Source: Kitasatospora sp. NBC_00374 (lineage in GTDB: Bacteria; Actinomycetota; Actinomycetes; Streptomycetales; Streptomycetaceae). From it: a DNA stretch of 64,000 nucleotides. The notes below the pieces were generated by a model. It searched no databases. It was not told the origin of the DNA and worked only from the letters and a program-made list of their open reading frames with translations. Made by a program: the position numbers and the translations under genes. The stretch is from positions 8,105,001 through 8,169,000 of the forward strand of contig NZ_CP107964.1 in assembly GCF_041434935.1 (NCBI RefSeq). Direction: 5' to 3'. Positions 24,752 through 33,022 of the stretch are shown here, piece by piece. Each line of letters starts with the position of its first letter. Position 1 is the stretch's first letter.

Positions 24752-26083
24752 TCAGACCGCCTGCTGCCGGCCGGTCTGCTGGGCGAGCTGCCGGGCGGCG
24801 TCCCTGAGCGCGGTGGCCGGGTCGGCGCCCTTGAGCAGCACCTGGCTCTGGGCGTCACTGGCGAGCTTGAGGGCACGGGCGTAGTCGCCGGTGAAGTTGG
24901 TGGCATCGGATCCCGTGGTGAGCGAGTCCACGAAGGACCTGAGCACGCTCTGGCCGCCGTAGAACGGATTGGGCGCGCTGAACATCGGGTCGCCGTAGGC
25001 GGCGCTGAGCGCCGGGAAGACACCGCCGGAGGTGAACATCCGGTTGATCTCGGCGGGCCTGGTGAGCGCGTACTCGACGAATCGCCAGGCGGCCCGGCGA
25101 CGCTTGCTGGAGGCCGCGACGGCCAGGTAGGTCGAGTTGACGATGGCGCTGCGCCGGCCCCCGGGGACGGCGGCGGGCGGCTGCATGACGCGCCACTTCC
25201 CGCTCTGGTCGGGGAACTTGGTGGCCAGGTACTCGACGGCCCAGGCGGGGTAGGGGACGGTGGCGAGCCTGCCCTCGCCGACCAGGCGCTTCCAGGTGCC
25301 CTGGCCGGCGGTGTCGGCGAGCAGGCCGGCGTCGTTGAGCCGTTTGATGAGGGTGAGGGCCTGGACGGCGGCGGGGGAGGCCAGCGTGACCCTGCCGTCG
25401 TGGTCGAAGTAGAAGGCGCCCTGGAGCTGCATCAGGTTCTGGAAGAAGTCCATGTCCTGCGTGGTCCCGGGCTTGTCCAGGCCGAGCAGCTGAGCGCCGG
25501 TGGCGGCGAGGACCTTCGGGCCGGCGGCGATCAGGTCGTCCCAGCTGCTGATGGTGGCCGGGTCGACGCCCGCCTTCTCGAAGTAGTCCTGCCGGTAGAA
25601 CAGCCCGAGCGGGTTGACCTCCCAGGGGAGGGCGTGGGCGGCCTTGTCCTTGCCGATGACGGTCGGCCACAGGCCCTGGGCGAAGGCGTCCTTGTGCCGG
25701 TCGGCGCCGAGCTGGGACAGGTCGGCGAGGCCGTTGGGGAACTTCTCCAGGTAGCCGGGCAGGTAGTCGACGCCGATGTGCAGGACGTCGGCGAGACCCT
25801 TGCCACCGGAGGCGAGGCCGACAGTGATCTTGTCCCAGATGGCCGGGTTGCCGACGTCCTGGATGTCGACCTTGATGCCGGGGTTGTCCTTCTCGAAGGA
25901 GGGGACGACACCGCGCAGGGCCTCGGCGGCGGTGGTCCAGCTCCAGACGGTGATCTGGCCGCTCTCGCCGTCGCCGCCGGCGGAGTCGCCACCCGGTCCA
26001 CCGCCGCAGGCGGTGAGACCGAGCCCGGCGGCGGATGCGGTGGCGAGCTGGAGCAGGTGGCGGCGGCTCAGCTGGTGGGACAT
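24752..26083 (-). CDS. Sugar-binding lipoprotein of the ABC transporter
   Basis: A 443-residue family 1 extracellular solute-binding protein. The N-terminus carries a twin-arginine signal (SRRHLLQLA) followed by the lipobox LGLTACGGG, suggesting Tat export and lipid anchoring. The mature domain begins ITVWSWTTAAEALRGVVPSFEKDNPGI, typical of CUT1 oligosaccharide receptors. The ATG at 26083 has GGAG upstream and lies inside the repeat-rich 3' end of the preceding gene (16-base overlap). Confidence 0.92.
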   Translation of the reverse strand: MSHQLSRRHLLQLATASAAGLGLTACGGGPGGDSAGGDGESGQITVWSWTTAAEALRGVVPSFEKDNPGIKVDIQDVGNPAIWDKITVGLASGGKGLADVLHIGVDYLPGYLEKFPNGLADLSQLGADRHKDAFAQGLWPTVIGKDKAAHALPWEVNPLGLFYRQDYFEKAGVDPATISSWDDLIAAGPKVLAATGAQLLGLDKPGTTQDMDFFQNLMQLQGAFYFDHDGRVTLASPAAVQALTLIKRLNDAGLLADTAGQGTWKRLVGEGRLATVPYPAWAVEYLATKFPDQSGKWRVMQPPAAVPGGRRSAIVNSTYLAVAASSKRRRAAWRFVEYALTRPAEINRMFTSGGVFPALSAAYGDPMFSAPNPFYGGQSVLRSFVDSLTTGSDATNFTGDYARALKLASDAQSQVLLKGADPATALRDAARQLAQQTGRQQAV

Positions 26084-27345
26084 GTCGGCTCCTCGGGGTG
26101 GGGCTCGGAGTGGGGCGCGGGGTGGGGCGCGGGGTGGGGCTCGGGGTGGGGCTCGGGGTGGGGCTCGGGGTGGGGCTCGGGGTGGGGCTTGGGGTGGGGC
26201 TCGGGGTGGGGCGCGGGGCGGGTGAGGGTGCGCAGGGCGTCGGTGAGAAGGTCCGCCGCGGCGGTGGAGGTGGAGGCGTGGGGGGAGAGCCGGATCCACT
26301 CGCCGCGGCGGGTGGTGATCAGGCCGGCGGTTTCGAGCGTGCGATGGACGGTGGCGGGGTCGTGGCCGGGCAGCCGGAAGGTGCCGATGCCGGCGCGCTC
26401 CCGGGGGTCGAGGCCGTCCAGCAGGACGTCGGCGCCGGCCCGGCGCGCGCGGTCGAGCAGCTCCGCGAGGGTGGCGCGGATGCGGGCGCCGACCGCGGCC
26501 GGGCCGCCCTGGTCGAACAGGTCGTCGATGGCCGCGCCGAGGGCCGCGGCGGCCGGGAAGTCCGGGTTGGTGGCGAGGTGGGCGGCGGCACCGGGCAGCG
26601 GCGTCGCCGGATGCCGTTGCGCGAACGGGTCCGTGACGCCGGCCCAGCCGCCGAGGCCCGGCCGCAGGCGGTCGGCGCAGCGGTCGCGGATCAGCAGCAG
26701 CGCGGCTCCCCACCCCGAGCGCAGCCACTTCTGGCCTCCGCTGACGAGGACGTCGGCGGCCTTCGTCTCCAGCGGCACGCTGCCCAGGCCCTGGATGGCG
26801 TCGACGATCAGGAGCCGGCCGGGGCCGAGGACCTCCTTGAGGGCGGCGAGCGGAGCCGGATGGCCGGTGAGCGAGTCGACGGCGCTGACGGTGAGGGCGG
26901 TGACGTCGGGAGTGAGGTGGCGGCGCAGCAGGTCGGGGGTGAGGTGGCGGTGTCCGGCGGGCTCGACGAGGCGGACGGCGGGCCCGCCGCGGGCGGCGAA
27001 CCGGAGCCAGGGATAGAGGTTGGCCGGGAACTCGTCGCGCGGCACCAGGACGGTGCCGGCCCCGTCCAGCGCGGCGGCCACGGTGAACAGGCCGTTGCTG
27101 GTGGAGGGGACGAGGGCGATCTCGTGCGGACGGGCTTCGAGCAGGCGGGCCGCCGAGTCCCGGGCGGCGTCGGCGCGGGCGAACAGCAGGTCGAGGTCGG
27201 CGGGGTCGAGACGGGTGGCCAGCCCGGTCGCCTCGGCGATCGCGGCGGCGGCCGGACGGGAGAGCGGGCCGACCCTCGCGAAGTCGAGGTAGCCGACCGC
27301 CGGGCCGGTGTCGGCGGGCGGGTCCGGTCGTATTTGATCGTTCAA
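26068..27345 (-). CDS. Class V aminotransferase-fold PLP enzyme heading the sugar operon
   Basis: A fold-type I PLP enzyme of about 425 residues, related to cysteine desulfurases, kynureninases and isopenicillin N epimerase. The PLP lysine is Lys206 in VSGGQKWLRSGWG and the ring-binding Asp is Asp182 in LLIVDAIQGLG. The C-terminal ~45 residues are Pro-His-Pro-Glu/Ala repeats. I favour the TTG at 27345, which has GAGG seven bases upstream; an ATG at 27372 is possible. Its presence as the first gene of a sugar import operon is unusual. Reaction and substrate are unknown. Confidence 0.8.
   Translation of the reverse strand: MNDQIRPDPPADTGPAVGYLDFARVGPLSRPAAAAIAEATGLATRLDPADLDLLFARADAARDSAARLLEARPHEIALVPSTSNGLFTVAAALDGAGTVLVPRDEFPANLYPWLRFAARGGPAVRLVEPAGHRHLTPDLLRRHLTPDVTALTVSAVDSLTGHPAPLAALKEVLGPGRLLIVDAIQGLGSVPLETKAADVLVSGGQKWLRSGWGAALLLIRDRCADRLRPGLGGWAGVTDPFAQRHPATPLPGAAAHLATNPDFPAAAALGAAIDDLFDQGGPAAVGARIRATLAELLDRARRAGADVLLDGLDPRERAGIGTFRLPGHDPATVHRTLETAGLITTRRGEWIRLSPHASTSTAAADLLTDALRTLTRPAPHPEPHPKPHPEPHPEPHPEPHPEPHPAPHPAPHSEPHPEEPTCPTS
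26096..26220 (-). repeat. 12-bp tandem repeats (His-Pro-rich tail)
   Basis: About ten imperfect copies of GGGGTGGGGCTC encode Pro-His-Pro-Glu/Ala/Lys units at the end of the PLP enzyme. The array stops just before the ribosome binding site of the binding-protein gene, so copy-number change would alter only the protein tail and the coupling distance. Confidence 0.85.
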
Positions 27346-27400
27346 ATCTGTTCCTCGCAGAGACTGCCGCATGTATGTCCTGGGATTTGAAGGTTCACAT
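27332..27400. promoter_or_regulatory. LacI-type operator pair at the head of the sugar operon
   Basis: The perfect 16-base palindrome at 27332-27347 reads ATTTGAAC-GATCAAAT on the minus strand, with the central CG dinucleotide typical of LacI-family operators. It overlaps the TTG start of the PLP enzyme. A degenerate copy (ATTTGA-N4-TCACAT) lies at 27385-27400, with centres 53 bases apart. The operon-encoded LacI protein is the likely ligand-responsive repressor. Confidence 0.6.
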
Positions 27401-27688
27401 TAGGGAGAACGGGTCGGCGCGGCAAGAGGTCGGACGCAGGCGGTTCCGGCGGTTTGCGCGGGGCGGCGTCGTGCGGGCCGTCGTCCGTCGCGCGGGACGT
27501 GTCTCCGGGGGAGTCGGCATCCCGTGGTGCAGCCCGTTCCAGGGGTGCGGCGGCGGCCCGGGGGCCGGGGTCCTGTTGCCGCGGGGCGGCAGGGATCGTC
27601 GCCCGTTCTCTCGCGGTACCAGCACGCCGGGCGCTCGCCCATCGCCCCGGTGGGTGGGGGGCGGTGAGCGAGCGTCGGCCCGCGCGCG

Positions 27689-27780
27689 TCAGTGCACGGT
27701 GAGCGCGTTCGACATGCCGAGCATCTCGTCCCCGGTGGCGACGCCGATGTCCCACCCCTGCGCCCCGCCCGGGGATGCCC
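27689..27780 (-). pseudogene. 3' remnant of an unidentified gene
   Basis: On the minus strand the stretch reads GWDIGVATGDEMLGMSNALTVH then stop, with G/C third positions and a natural protein-like sequence, but nothing coding-like precedes it. It is probably the C-terminal stump of a deleted gene. The rest of 27401-27798 is Gly/Pro-coding-like GC-rich DNA with no gene I can support. Confidence 0.35.
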
Positions 27781-27798
27781 GACCACCCGCCGCGCGGG

Positions 27799-28173
27799 CT
27801 ACAGGTACGGACGCGTGATCAGTTCGAGCGCGTGGCCGGAGGGGTCCTTGAAGTACACCCCGCGACCGCCGTGCTCGGTGTTGGTCTCACCCGCACGTCG
27901 CATCTGCGGATCGGCCCAGTGCTCGATGCCGAGGTCGCACAGCCGCCGGTGGGCGCGGTCGAACAGTTCGTCGTCGACGAGGAACGCGTAGTGCTGCATC
28001 TGGATCTCCATCGGCGGCTCGGCGAACTGAAGGAGCACGCCGTCGGGGAGCTGGATGTTGGTGAACGGGCCCCAGGACGGCGCTTCCGGCAGTTCCGACA
28101 GCTCGCGGAAGAACCGGGCCGACTCGTCGCGGTCGCTGGCGGCGATGATGGTGTGGTTGAACGTGACTGTCAT
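27799..28173 (-). CDS. VOC/glyoxalase-superfamily protein
   Basis: A 124-residue vicinal-oxygen-chelate protein with the paired beta-alpha-beta-beta-beta modules. The first module starts TFNHTIIAASDRDESARFF; His is a likely metal ligand. The second module ends GVYFKDPSGHALELITRP, with Glu as the last metal ligand. Members are dioxygenases, isomerases or antibiotic-binding resistance proteins. No partner gene indicates the substrate. The ATG at 28173 lacks a strong ribosome binding site. Confidence 0.85.
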   Translation of the reverse strand: MTVTFNHTIIAASDRDESARFFRELSELPEAPSWGPFTNIQLPDGVLLQFAEPPMEIQMQHYAFLVDDELFDRAHRRLCDLGIEHWADPQMRRAGETNTEHGGRGVYFKDPSGHALELITRPYL

Positions 28174-28675
28174 GTGGGTGGCCTCGCTGTGTTCGACGCG
28201 GAATTCGGACTCGCAGTGCAGCGAGCACTGGGAGGTCCGCGTGCCGAACCGCGTGGGTGCGTGGTGCGCACCCGCGGTGCGGTCAGCCCTCCACCGGATA
28301 GCCAATCCGTGTGTGGCGTAGTGCCGTTCCGGTGTTCATGGCGACCGACTCCACCTGAGCCCGCGGGCGCCCACCACGGGGACTCCGGCCTCACACGGCC
28401 GCTGCCTCAGCCGCCCGCCGCCGCGCCCAGCCGTTCCGCCCGACGCCGACCTGCCGGGTCGACAAGGAGTCGCCCGCACCGAGGGCATCCGGGCCTTGGA
28501 GCATTGACGCGCGATCACCTCCGAGCACCCCCCCGTGCCTCGGCCCGGAGCCGGTTCCGGTCGCCCGCCCGTCCCGTTCGCCACCTGCGTTCCCACGGGC
28601 CCACGCAGGTCCGAGTTCTGCCGTCCGTGTCCGAAGCGATGGCGTGATCAGGAGGTCCTGTGTGATCATCACCTG
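28174..28675. other. Gene-free stretch between VOC and GNAT genes
   Basis: About 500 bases separate the divergent VOC (minus) and GNAT (plus) genes. The stretch must hold both promoters. A 7-bp inverted repeat (GGGTGCG/CGCACCC) occurs near 28255. I see no coding sequence, RNA gene or recognisable operator. Confidence 0.5.
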
Positions 28676-29611
28676 ATGCGTTTCCGTTCTGCTGCCGCAG
28701 GCCCCCCAGACCTCGACCGAGCCGTCGCCTACTTGGCCGACGGTCCCGTCCCCGCACTGACCGCCGAGAGGATCCGCGAGGAACTCGCCGAGAACCGGAT
28801 GCGCTCCGAGTGGGTCTGGTTCGCCGAGGACGACGACGGTGAGATCCTGGCCCGCGCCCTGTGGTGGGGCCGCACCGACAGCGAGCGGCCCATCGCGCTC
28901 GACTGCCTCCAGGTCCGGGCCGGCGTGACCGACCCGGCCGCCCTGGCCGCCGACCTGCTCGCGGCCGGCCACGCCGAGTTCGGGAACCTCCCGGGCTACA
29001 ACATCTCGCTGCCGCGCGGGTGGCGCGCCGAGCCGGACCTGGCCGAGGCGGTCGCCTGGCGCCGGCAGGCCGCGGACAAGGCCGGGCTCACGCGCGAGAT
29101 CGAGCGGCTGCGCTACGAGTGGACCCCGCAGGCCGGGGTTGCCGGGCCCACCGGGCGGCTGGTCTTCCGGGAGGGCACCGACGAGGAGTTCCTGGACGCC
29201 TTCGTGAGCCTCTCCCGCGGCAGCCTCGATCTCGCGACGCAGAACGAGCTGCGCACCATGGACGCCGAGCAGTTGGCCCGCGATGACTTCGAGTTCTACC
29301 TCGACTGCCCCGGTGAGCGCTCATGGTGGCGTCTGGCCCATCTCCCGGACGGGACTCCGGCGGGAATGGCCATCCCCTCGGCGACGCCCTACCACCGCAA
29401 CGTGGGATACCTGGGCGTGGTGCCGGAACAGCGGGGCCGAGGCCTGATCGACGAGATCCTGGCCGAGATCACCCGCTTCCACGCGGCCGCGGGCGCCGAG
29501 CGCATCACCGCCACCACGGACACCGTCAACGTCCCGATGGCAGCGGCCTTCGACCGCGCCGGGTACGAGGTGACGGAGGTCCGACTCGTCCTGGAGAGCC
29601 CCCCTCAGTAG
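28676..29611 (+). CDS. Tandem-domain GNAT N-acetyltransferase
   Basis: A 311-residue protein with two GNAT-like halves. The N-terminal half (about 1-140) looks degenerate. The C-terminal half (about 155-305) carries the acetyl-CoA loop in GYLGVVPEQRGRGLIDEILAEITRFH, a clear Q/R-x-x-G-x-G/A motif, and ends in a TVNVPMAAAFDRAGYEVTE segment. The acceptor is unknown. AGGAGG lies about 20 bases before the ATG at 28676, too far to be a standard site, so the exact start is uncertain. Confidence 0.82.
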   Translation: MRFRSAAAGPPDLDRAVAYLADGPVPALTAERIREELAENRMRSEWVWFAEDDDGEILARALWWGRTDSERPIALDCLQVRAGVTDPAALAADLLAAGHAEFGNLPGYNISLPRGWRAEPDLAEAVAWRRQAADKAGLTREIERLRYEWTPQAGVAGPTGRLVFREGTDEEFLDAFVSLSRGSLDLATQNELRTMDAEQLARDDFEFYLDCPGERSWWRLAHLPDGTPAGMAIPSATPYHRNVGYLGVVPEQRGRGLIDEILAEITRFHAAAGAERITATTDTVNVPMAAAFDRAGYEVTEVRLVLESPPQ

Positions 29612-29878
29612 ACCGACGACGCGACAGCGGCGGCCGAGCCCCGTCCCGGCGCCGGCCCCGCTGTCGTCCGGCCGGGCAGGCCGTTCCCGCGTGGCCCTGC
29701 TGCCCGCGTCGCTGAGGGCCGCCGAACCCGCCGCGGCGGCGGGCGTCAGGGGCGCGCGTGGTGACCGTCGTCCGGCAGGTGATTGACTACGCGGCATGGA
29801 CCTCGCGCGAGCGTTCCCCGGGTGCATGTGCACCGACCATGCAGGCCGGTACGCCCTCGTCCGACGGGCCGGCCGGTC

Positions 29879-30925
29879 ATGAGCGGCGGCTCGCCGACGG
29901 AGCCCGGCCCCGTCCGGACGGCTCGGGACGCGCCACCCCCGTTCGACCCCGAACTGGCTCTGGCCCTGGCGGCGTTGGGGGACGGGGCGCGGGAGCCCCT
30001 GACCCCGCAGAACCTGGCGGCCCGGCAGGAACGGGACGCCGCGGCCCGGCCCAGGCCGACGGTCCGGGAGCTCCGGGCCGACGGCCGCTTCGAGGTGGCC
30101 GAGATTCGTGTGCCGGGAGTGCCGGCCGGGCCGGACGTGACGCTCGTGAGCGCACGGCCGGCCGGGCTCGCCGGGCCGCTGCCGCTGCTGTACTACATGC
30201 ACGGCGGCGGAATGGTGATGGGCAATGCGTGGTCCGTCCTTCCGCAGCTGCTTCGCGAGTGGGCCCTCACGCTGGAGTTGGCCGTCATCTCCGTCGAGTA
30301 CCGTCTGGCACCGCAGGCGCAGTACCCGGGACCGGTCGAGGACTGCTACACCGGATTCTCCTGGGTGGCCGCGCACGCGGCCGCACTCGGCATCGACGCG
30401 GACCGCATCATCGTCGGCGGAAAGAGCGCCGGCGGCGGCCTCGCCGCGGCACTCGCCCTGCTCGTCCGTGACCGGGGCGGTCCCGCACCGATCGGGCAAC
30501 TGCTGCTGTGCCCGATGCTCGACGACCGCGACAACACCCTCTCCAGCCGGCAGATGGCCGGCCGCGACACCTGGGACCGGACCTCCAACGCGACCGCCTG
30601 GCAGGCGCTGCTGGGCGACCGGTACGGTGCCGCGGACCTGCCGCCGTACGCGGCTCCGGCCCGCGCCACCGACCTTTCCGGGTTGCCCCCGGCCTACATC
30701 GAGGTCGGATCGGCCGAGACCCTCAGGGACGAGGATGTGGCCTACGCCCATGCGATCTGGCAGGCCGGCGGCCAGGCCGAACTGCACGTGTGGCCCGGAG
30801 CCTTCCACGGCTTCGACACCATCGCGCCCCAGGCCGCCCTCACCCGGGACGCCCGCGATGCCCGTTCCCGCTGGCTCCGGCGCACCCTCACGCAGTCCGA
30901 GACGGGCAACGGACCTGCCGGCTGA
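29879..30925 (+). CDS. Alpha/beta-hydrolase, hormone-sensitive-lipase family
   Basis: A 348-residue esterase. The oxyanion motif is HGGGMVMG near residue 107. The nucleophile elbow is GGKSAGGG (G-x-S-x-G, Ser near 182). The acid is Asp/Glu in GSAETLRDED, and the catalytic His is in PGAFHGFD near 305. It has no signal peptide. It likely hydrolyses small acyl esters in the cytoplasm. The ATG at 29879 is the first in-frame Met of the conserved region; the upstream in-frame codons are low-complexity. Confidence 0.9.
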   Translation: MSGGSPTEPGPVRTARDAPPPFDPELALALAALGDGAREPLTPQNLAARQERDAAARPRPTVRELRADGRFEVAEIRVPGVPAGPDVTLVSARPAGLAGPLPLLYYMHGGGMVMGNAWSVLPQLLREWALTLELAVISVEYRLAPQAQYPGPVEDCYTGFSWVAAHAAALGIDADRIIVGGKSAGGGLAAALALLVRDRGGPAPIGQLLLCPMLDDRDNTLSSRQMAGRDTWDRTSNATAWQALLGDRYGAADLPPYAAPARATDLSGLPPAYIEVGSAETLRDEDVAYAHAIWQAGGQAELHVWPGAFHGFDTIAPQAALTRDARDARSRWLRRTLTQSETGNGPAG

Positions 30926-30995
30926 GCGCGTTACGGCGGCAGCCGGGGCGGCGGCGGGGGTGCGCCGGAGGTGATGCCGGGCGCTCCGGCCGCGG

Positions 30996-31505
30996 TCAGT
31001 GGGCGGGCGGGGTCCAGTCGGCGGGCAGGCCGGACTGGGTGAGGACGGTGGTCAGGCTGTAGTGGTCCTGGTCGGAGGTGATCCGGCAACCGTTCCTGTC
31101 GAGGTCGAGGAGGGTGGTCATCGGCACCGCGAAGGGCTTGGGTGCGCCCTTGAGGTGGCCGGAGTAGACGGCCTCGACGGTGATGCGGTCGCCGTCGCGG
31201 TGGGCGGCGCGCACGGTGACGTGGACGTTGTCGATGAGGCTGTCGGCGCGGGCCTTCCACCCGGCGATCTCCTGGCGGCCGTGGAAGGTGATGCCCACGG
31301 CCTCGTCGGTGTAGGTGCCGCCGGCGGTGAACAGGGCGCCGAGCGCCTGGGGGTCGGTGCCGTTCCACGCACGGGCCCAGTCGATGACGATCCTCGGCGG
31401 GCGCCGTTCGGCGTCCTGGGCGGCGTGTGCGGTGGTGGCGGTGGTGACGCACAGGGCGGCGGCGGCGGTCAGCACGGCTATGGCACGGGGCGGGCGGGAC
31501 GTCAT
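30996..31505 (-). CDS. Secreted SnoaL/NTF2-like protein
   Basis: A 169-residue protein with a Sec signal peptide (about 1-28, ending TTAHA) and an NTF2-like cone fold (IDWARAWNGTDPQALGALFTAGGTYTDEAVGITFHGRQEIAGW). SnoaL-like proteins are cyclases, hydrolases or ligand-binding proteins. An exported version is less common. The catalytic role is not evident. Confidence 0.82.
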   Translation of the reverse strand: MTSRPPRAIAVLTAAAALCVTTATTAHAAQDAERRPPRIVIDWARAWNGTDPQALGALFTAGGTYTDEAVGITFHGRQEIAGWKARADSLIDNVHVTVRAAHRDGDRITVEAVYSGHLKGAPKPFAVPMTTLLDLDRNGCRITSDQDHYSLTTVLTQSGLPADWTPPAH

Positions 31506-31840
31506 GGTGTTGCTCCTATGGGTGCGGGCGCGGGCGCGACTGTGGGCGGGCCCGGTATCCCTGGGATGGTGTGTGTCACGGTGTCAGGACGACTCCGTCG
31601 CGACGGTGTGCCACGTTCCTGGCGCACCCAGACTCGTGTCAGGCGGTGCCCACTTTCCAGGCACGACAGTGGCGGGGACTGTTCAACGCTGTCCGCGGCT
31701 GTCCACCCGTCAGGAGCCCGAGCTTGTCGCCGAGGTGGGGCAGGGGTCGGCAACGCACGGCGAGCGATGGCAATCTGACGCGACCCGGCCGCCGGCGTCC
31801 TGAGGCTCGTCGAGGGTACGGCTCGGACGTCGTCCGGGCT
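31506..31840. other. Gene-free stretch, nothing recognised
   Basis: About 335 bases upstream of the secreted SnoaL-like gene and downstream of the membrane-protein gene. Short overlapping ORFs have no coding character. Repeated GTGTCAGG motifs (near 31580 and 31635) are the only regularity, and I assign no function. Confidence 0.4.
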
Positions 31841-32440
31841 TCAGGTCCGCCCGGGCCGCCTCGCAGCGCCGGGCGGACGCCCCGGGGCCGACCGCCGCGT
31901 GCGGGCCGCGGCCGCCGATGCCGCGACGGCCACGAGGAAGCTGCCGGCTGCGTGGAACACCGCCGGTCCTGCGCTGAAGATACGGAGTTGGCTCTTCAGT
32001 ACCTCGTAGTACTCGGGCCTGGTCAGCTCGACCCGGCTGAGGTGCTGCGGCTGGGCGGACCTGTCCCAGTACGTGTAGTAGTAGCCCGATGCGTCCGCCT
32101 GCGCATCCTCGGCCGTCCCGGCGGCCGTCGAGAGTCCCAGCGCGGCGGCCCCGACGACGAGCGCGTAGACGAGTTTCATGACGGGTGGCAGCAGCCGGAC
32201 GTACTCGACGAGCCGGTGGCCGTTGCCCCGCCCCATCTGCTGGAACCCGCCGCTGATGACGACCCGGACGAGTGCGGAGATGAAGACCGGGAACACCGCG
32301 ATGAACAGTCCGATCACCAGCCCCCGCGGCACGACGTACTCGCCGGGCAGCCAGGTCGACGCCATGCACAGCAGATCGGCCCCGCAGAGCACCAGCGCCA
32401 CCACGAAGTGCACCCTGTAGCCGCCGCGCAGCTCCCCCAT
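31841..32440 (-). CDS. Membrane protein, 5' end abutting an IS200/IS605 element
   Basis: A 199-residue membrane protein with about four hydrophobic segments (VHFVVALVLCGADLLC, VVPRGLVIGLFIAVFPVFISALV, LVYALVVGAAALGLS, FHAAGSFLVAVAASAAAA) and an extracytoplasmic Tyr-rich loop (SGYYYTYWDRS). The C-terminus is Arg/Pro-rich. Family not recognised. The ATG at 32440 lies only seven bases from the mobile element, and the bases just before it do not form a properly spaced ribosome binding site. The original start and promoter were therefore probably displaced by the insertion. It may be a 5'-truncated gene. Confidence 0.65.
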   Translation of the reverse strand: MGELRGGYRVHFVVALVLCGADLLCMASTWLPGEYVVPRGLVIGLFIAVFPVFISALVRVVISGGFQQMGRGNGHRLVEYVRLLPPVMKLVYALVVGAAALGLSTAAGTAEDAQADASGYYYTYWDRSAQPQHLSRVELTRPEYYEVLKSQLRIFSAGPAVFHAAGSFLVAVAASAAAARTRRSAPGRPPGAARRPGRT

Positions 32441-32543
32441 CCTTGATCTTCGCAGGGAATCCCGGCCTTCAGGCCGGGCGGGAATACGATCCCTGGCACG
32501 GAGGCGCGGAGCGCCGGAGGTCTCTGCGCCTCCGTGGTGACGG

Positions 32544-32972
32544 TCAAACGGGGCGCTTCTGGTTCTCGATGTAGTCCTTGACGATGCTGAGCGGTGCGCC
32601 GCCGCAGGACCCCGCGAAGTACGAGGGTGCCCAGAAGACGGACCCCATGCCGATCCGGTTGATGCGCCCGGTGTACTCGGCCCGCAGGTAGCGGGAGCTG
32701 ACGCCCTTGAGGCTGTTGACCAGCTTGGAGACGGAGACCTTCGGCGGGTAGTGCACCAGGAGGTGGACGTGGTCGCCCTCGCCGTTGAACTCCCGCAGCT
32801 CCGCGCCGAAGCCGTCGCACACGTCGCGCATGATCATCTCGCAGCGCGTCAGCATCTCGTCGTTGAAGATCTCACGCCGGTACTTGGTGACAAACACCAA
32901 GTGTGCGTGCAGGTTGGAGACGACATGGTTTCCCCGCCGTATATCGGGGTCTGGTTCCCAACGTGGTGACAT
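32544..32972 (-). CDS. tnpA: IS200/IS605 HUH single-strand transposase TnpA
   Basis: A 142-residue Y1 transposase that excises and inserts single-stranded DNA as a dimer. The metal-binding HUH motif is His68-Val-His70 in GDHVHLLVHYP. The nucleophilic tyrosine is Tyr134 in VKDYIENQKRP. The LVFVTKYRREIF start is characteristic. Length is normal for the family and no residue is missing, so it looks active. It is transcribed away from tnpB. Confidence 0.95.
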   Translation of the reverse strand: MSPRWEPDPDIRRGNHVVSNLHAHLVFVTKYRREIFNDEMLTRCEMIMRDVCDGFGAELREFNGEGDHVHLLVHYPPKVSVSKLVNSLKGVSSRYLRAEYTGRINRIGMGSVFWAPSYFAGSCGGAPLSIVKDYIENQKRPV

Positions 32973-33022
32973 GGGCCAAGCGTAGTATGATCAATCGTCA
33001 GCACCGGGAGGGGGTGGACCGG

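Noticed and set aside
26096..26220. The 12-bp tandem array as a CRISPR
   Set aside because: Units are contiguous without spacers and are in-frame coding repeats. No CRISPR array or cas gene was seen anywhere in the window.
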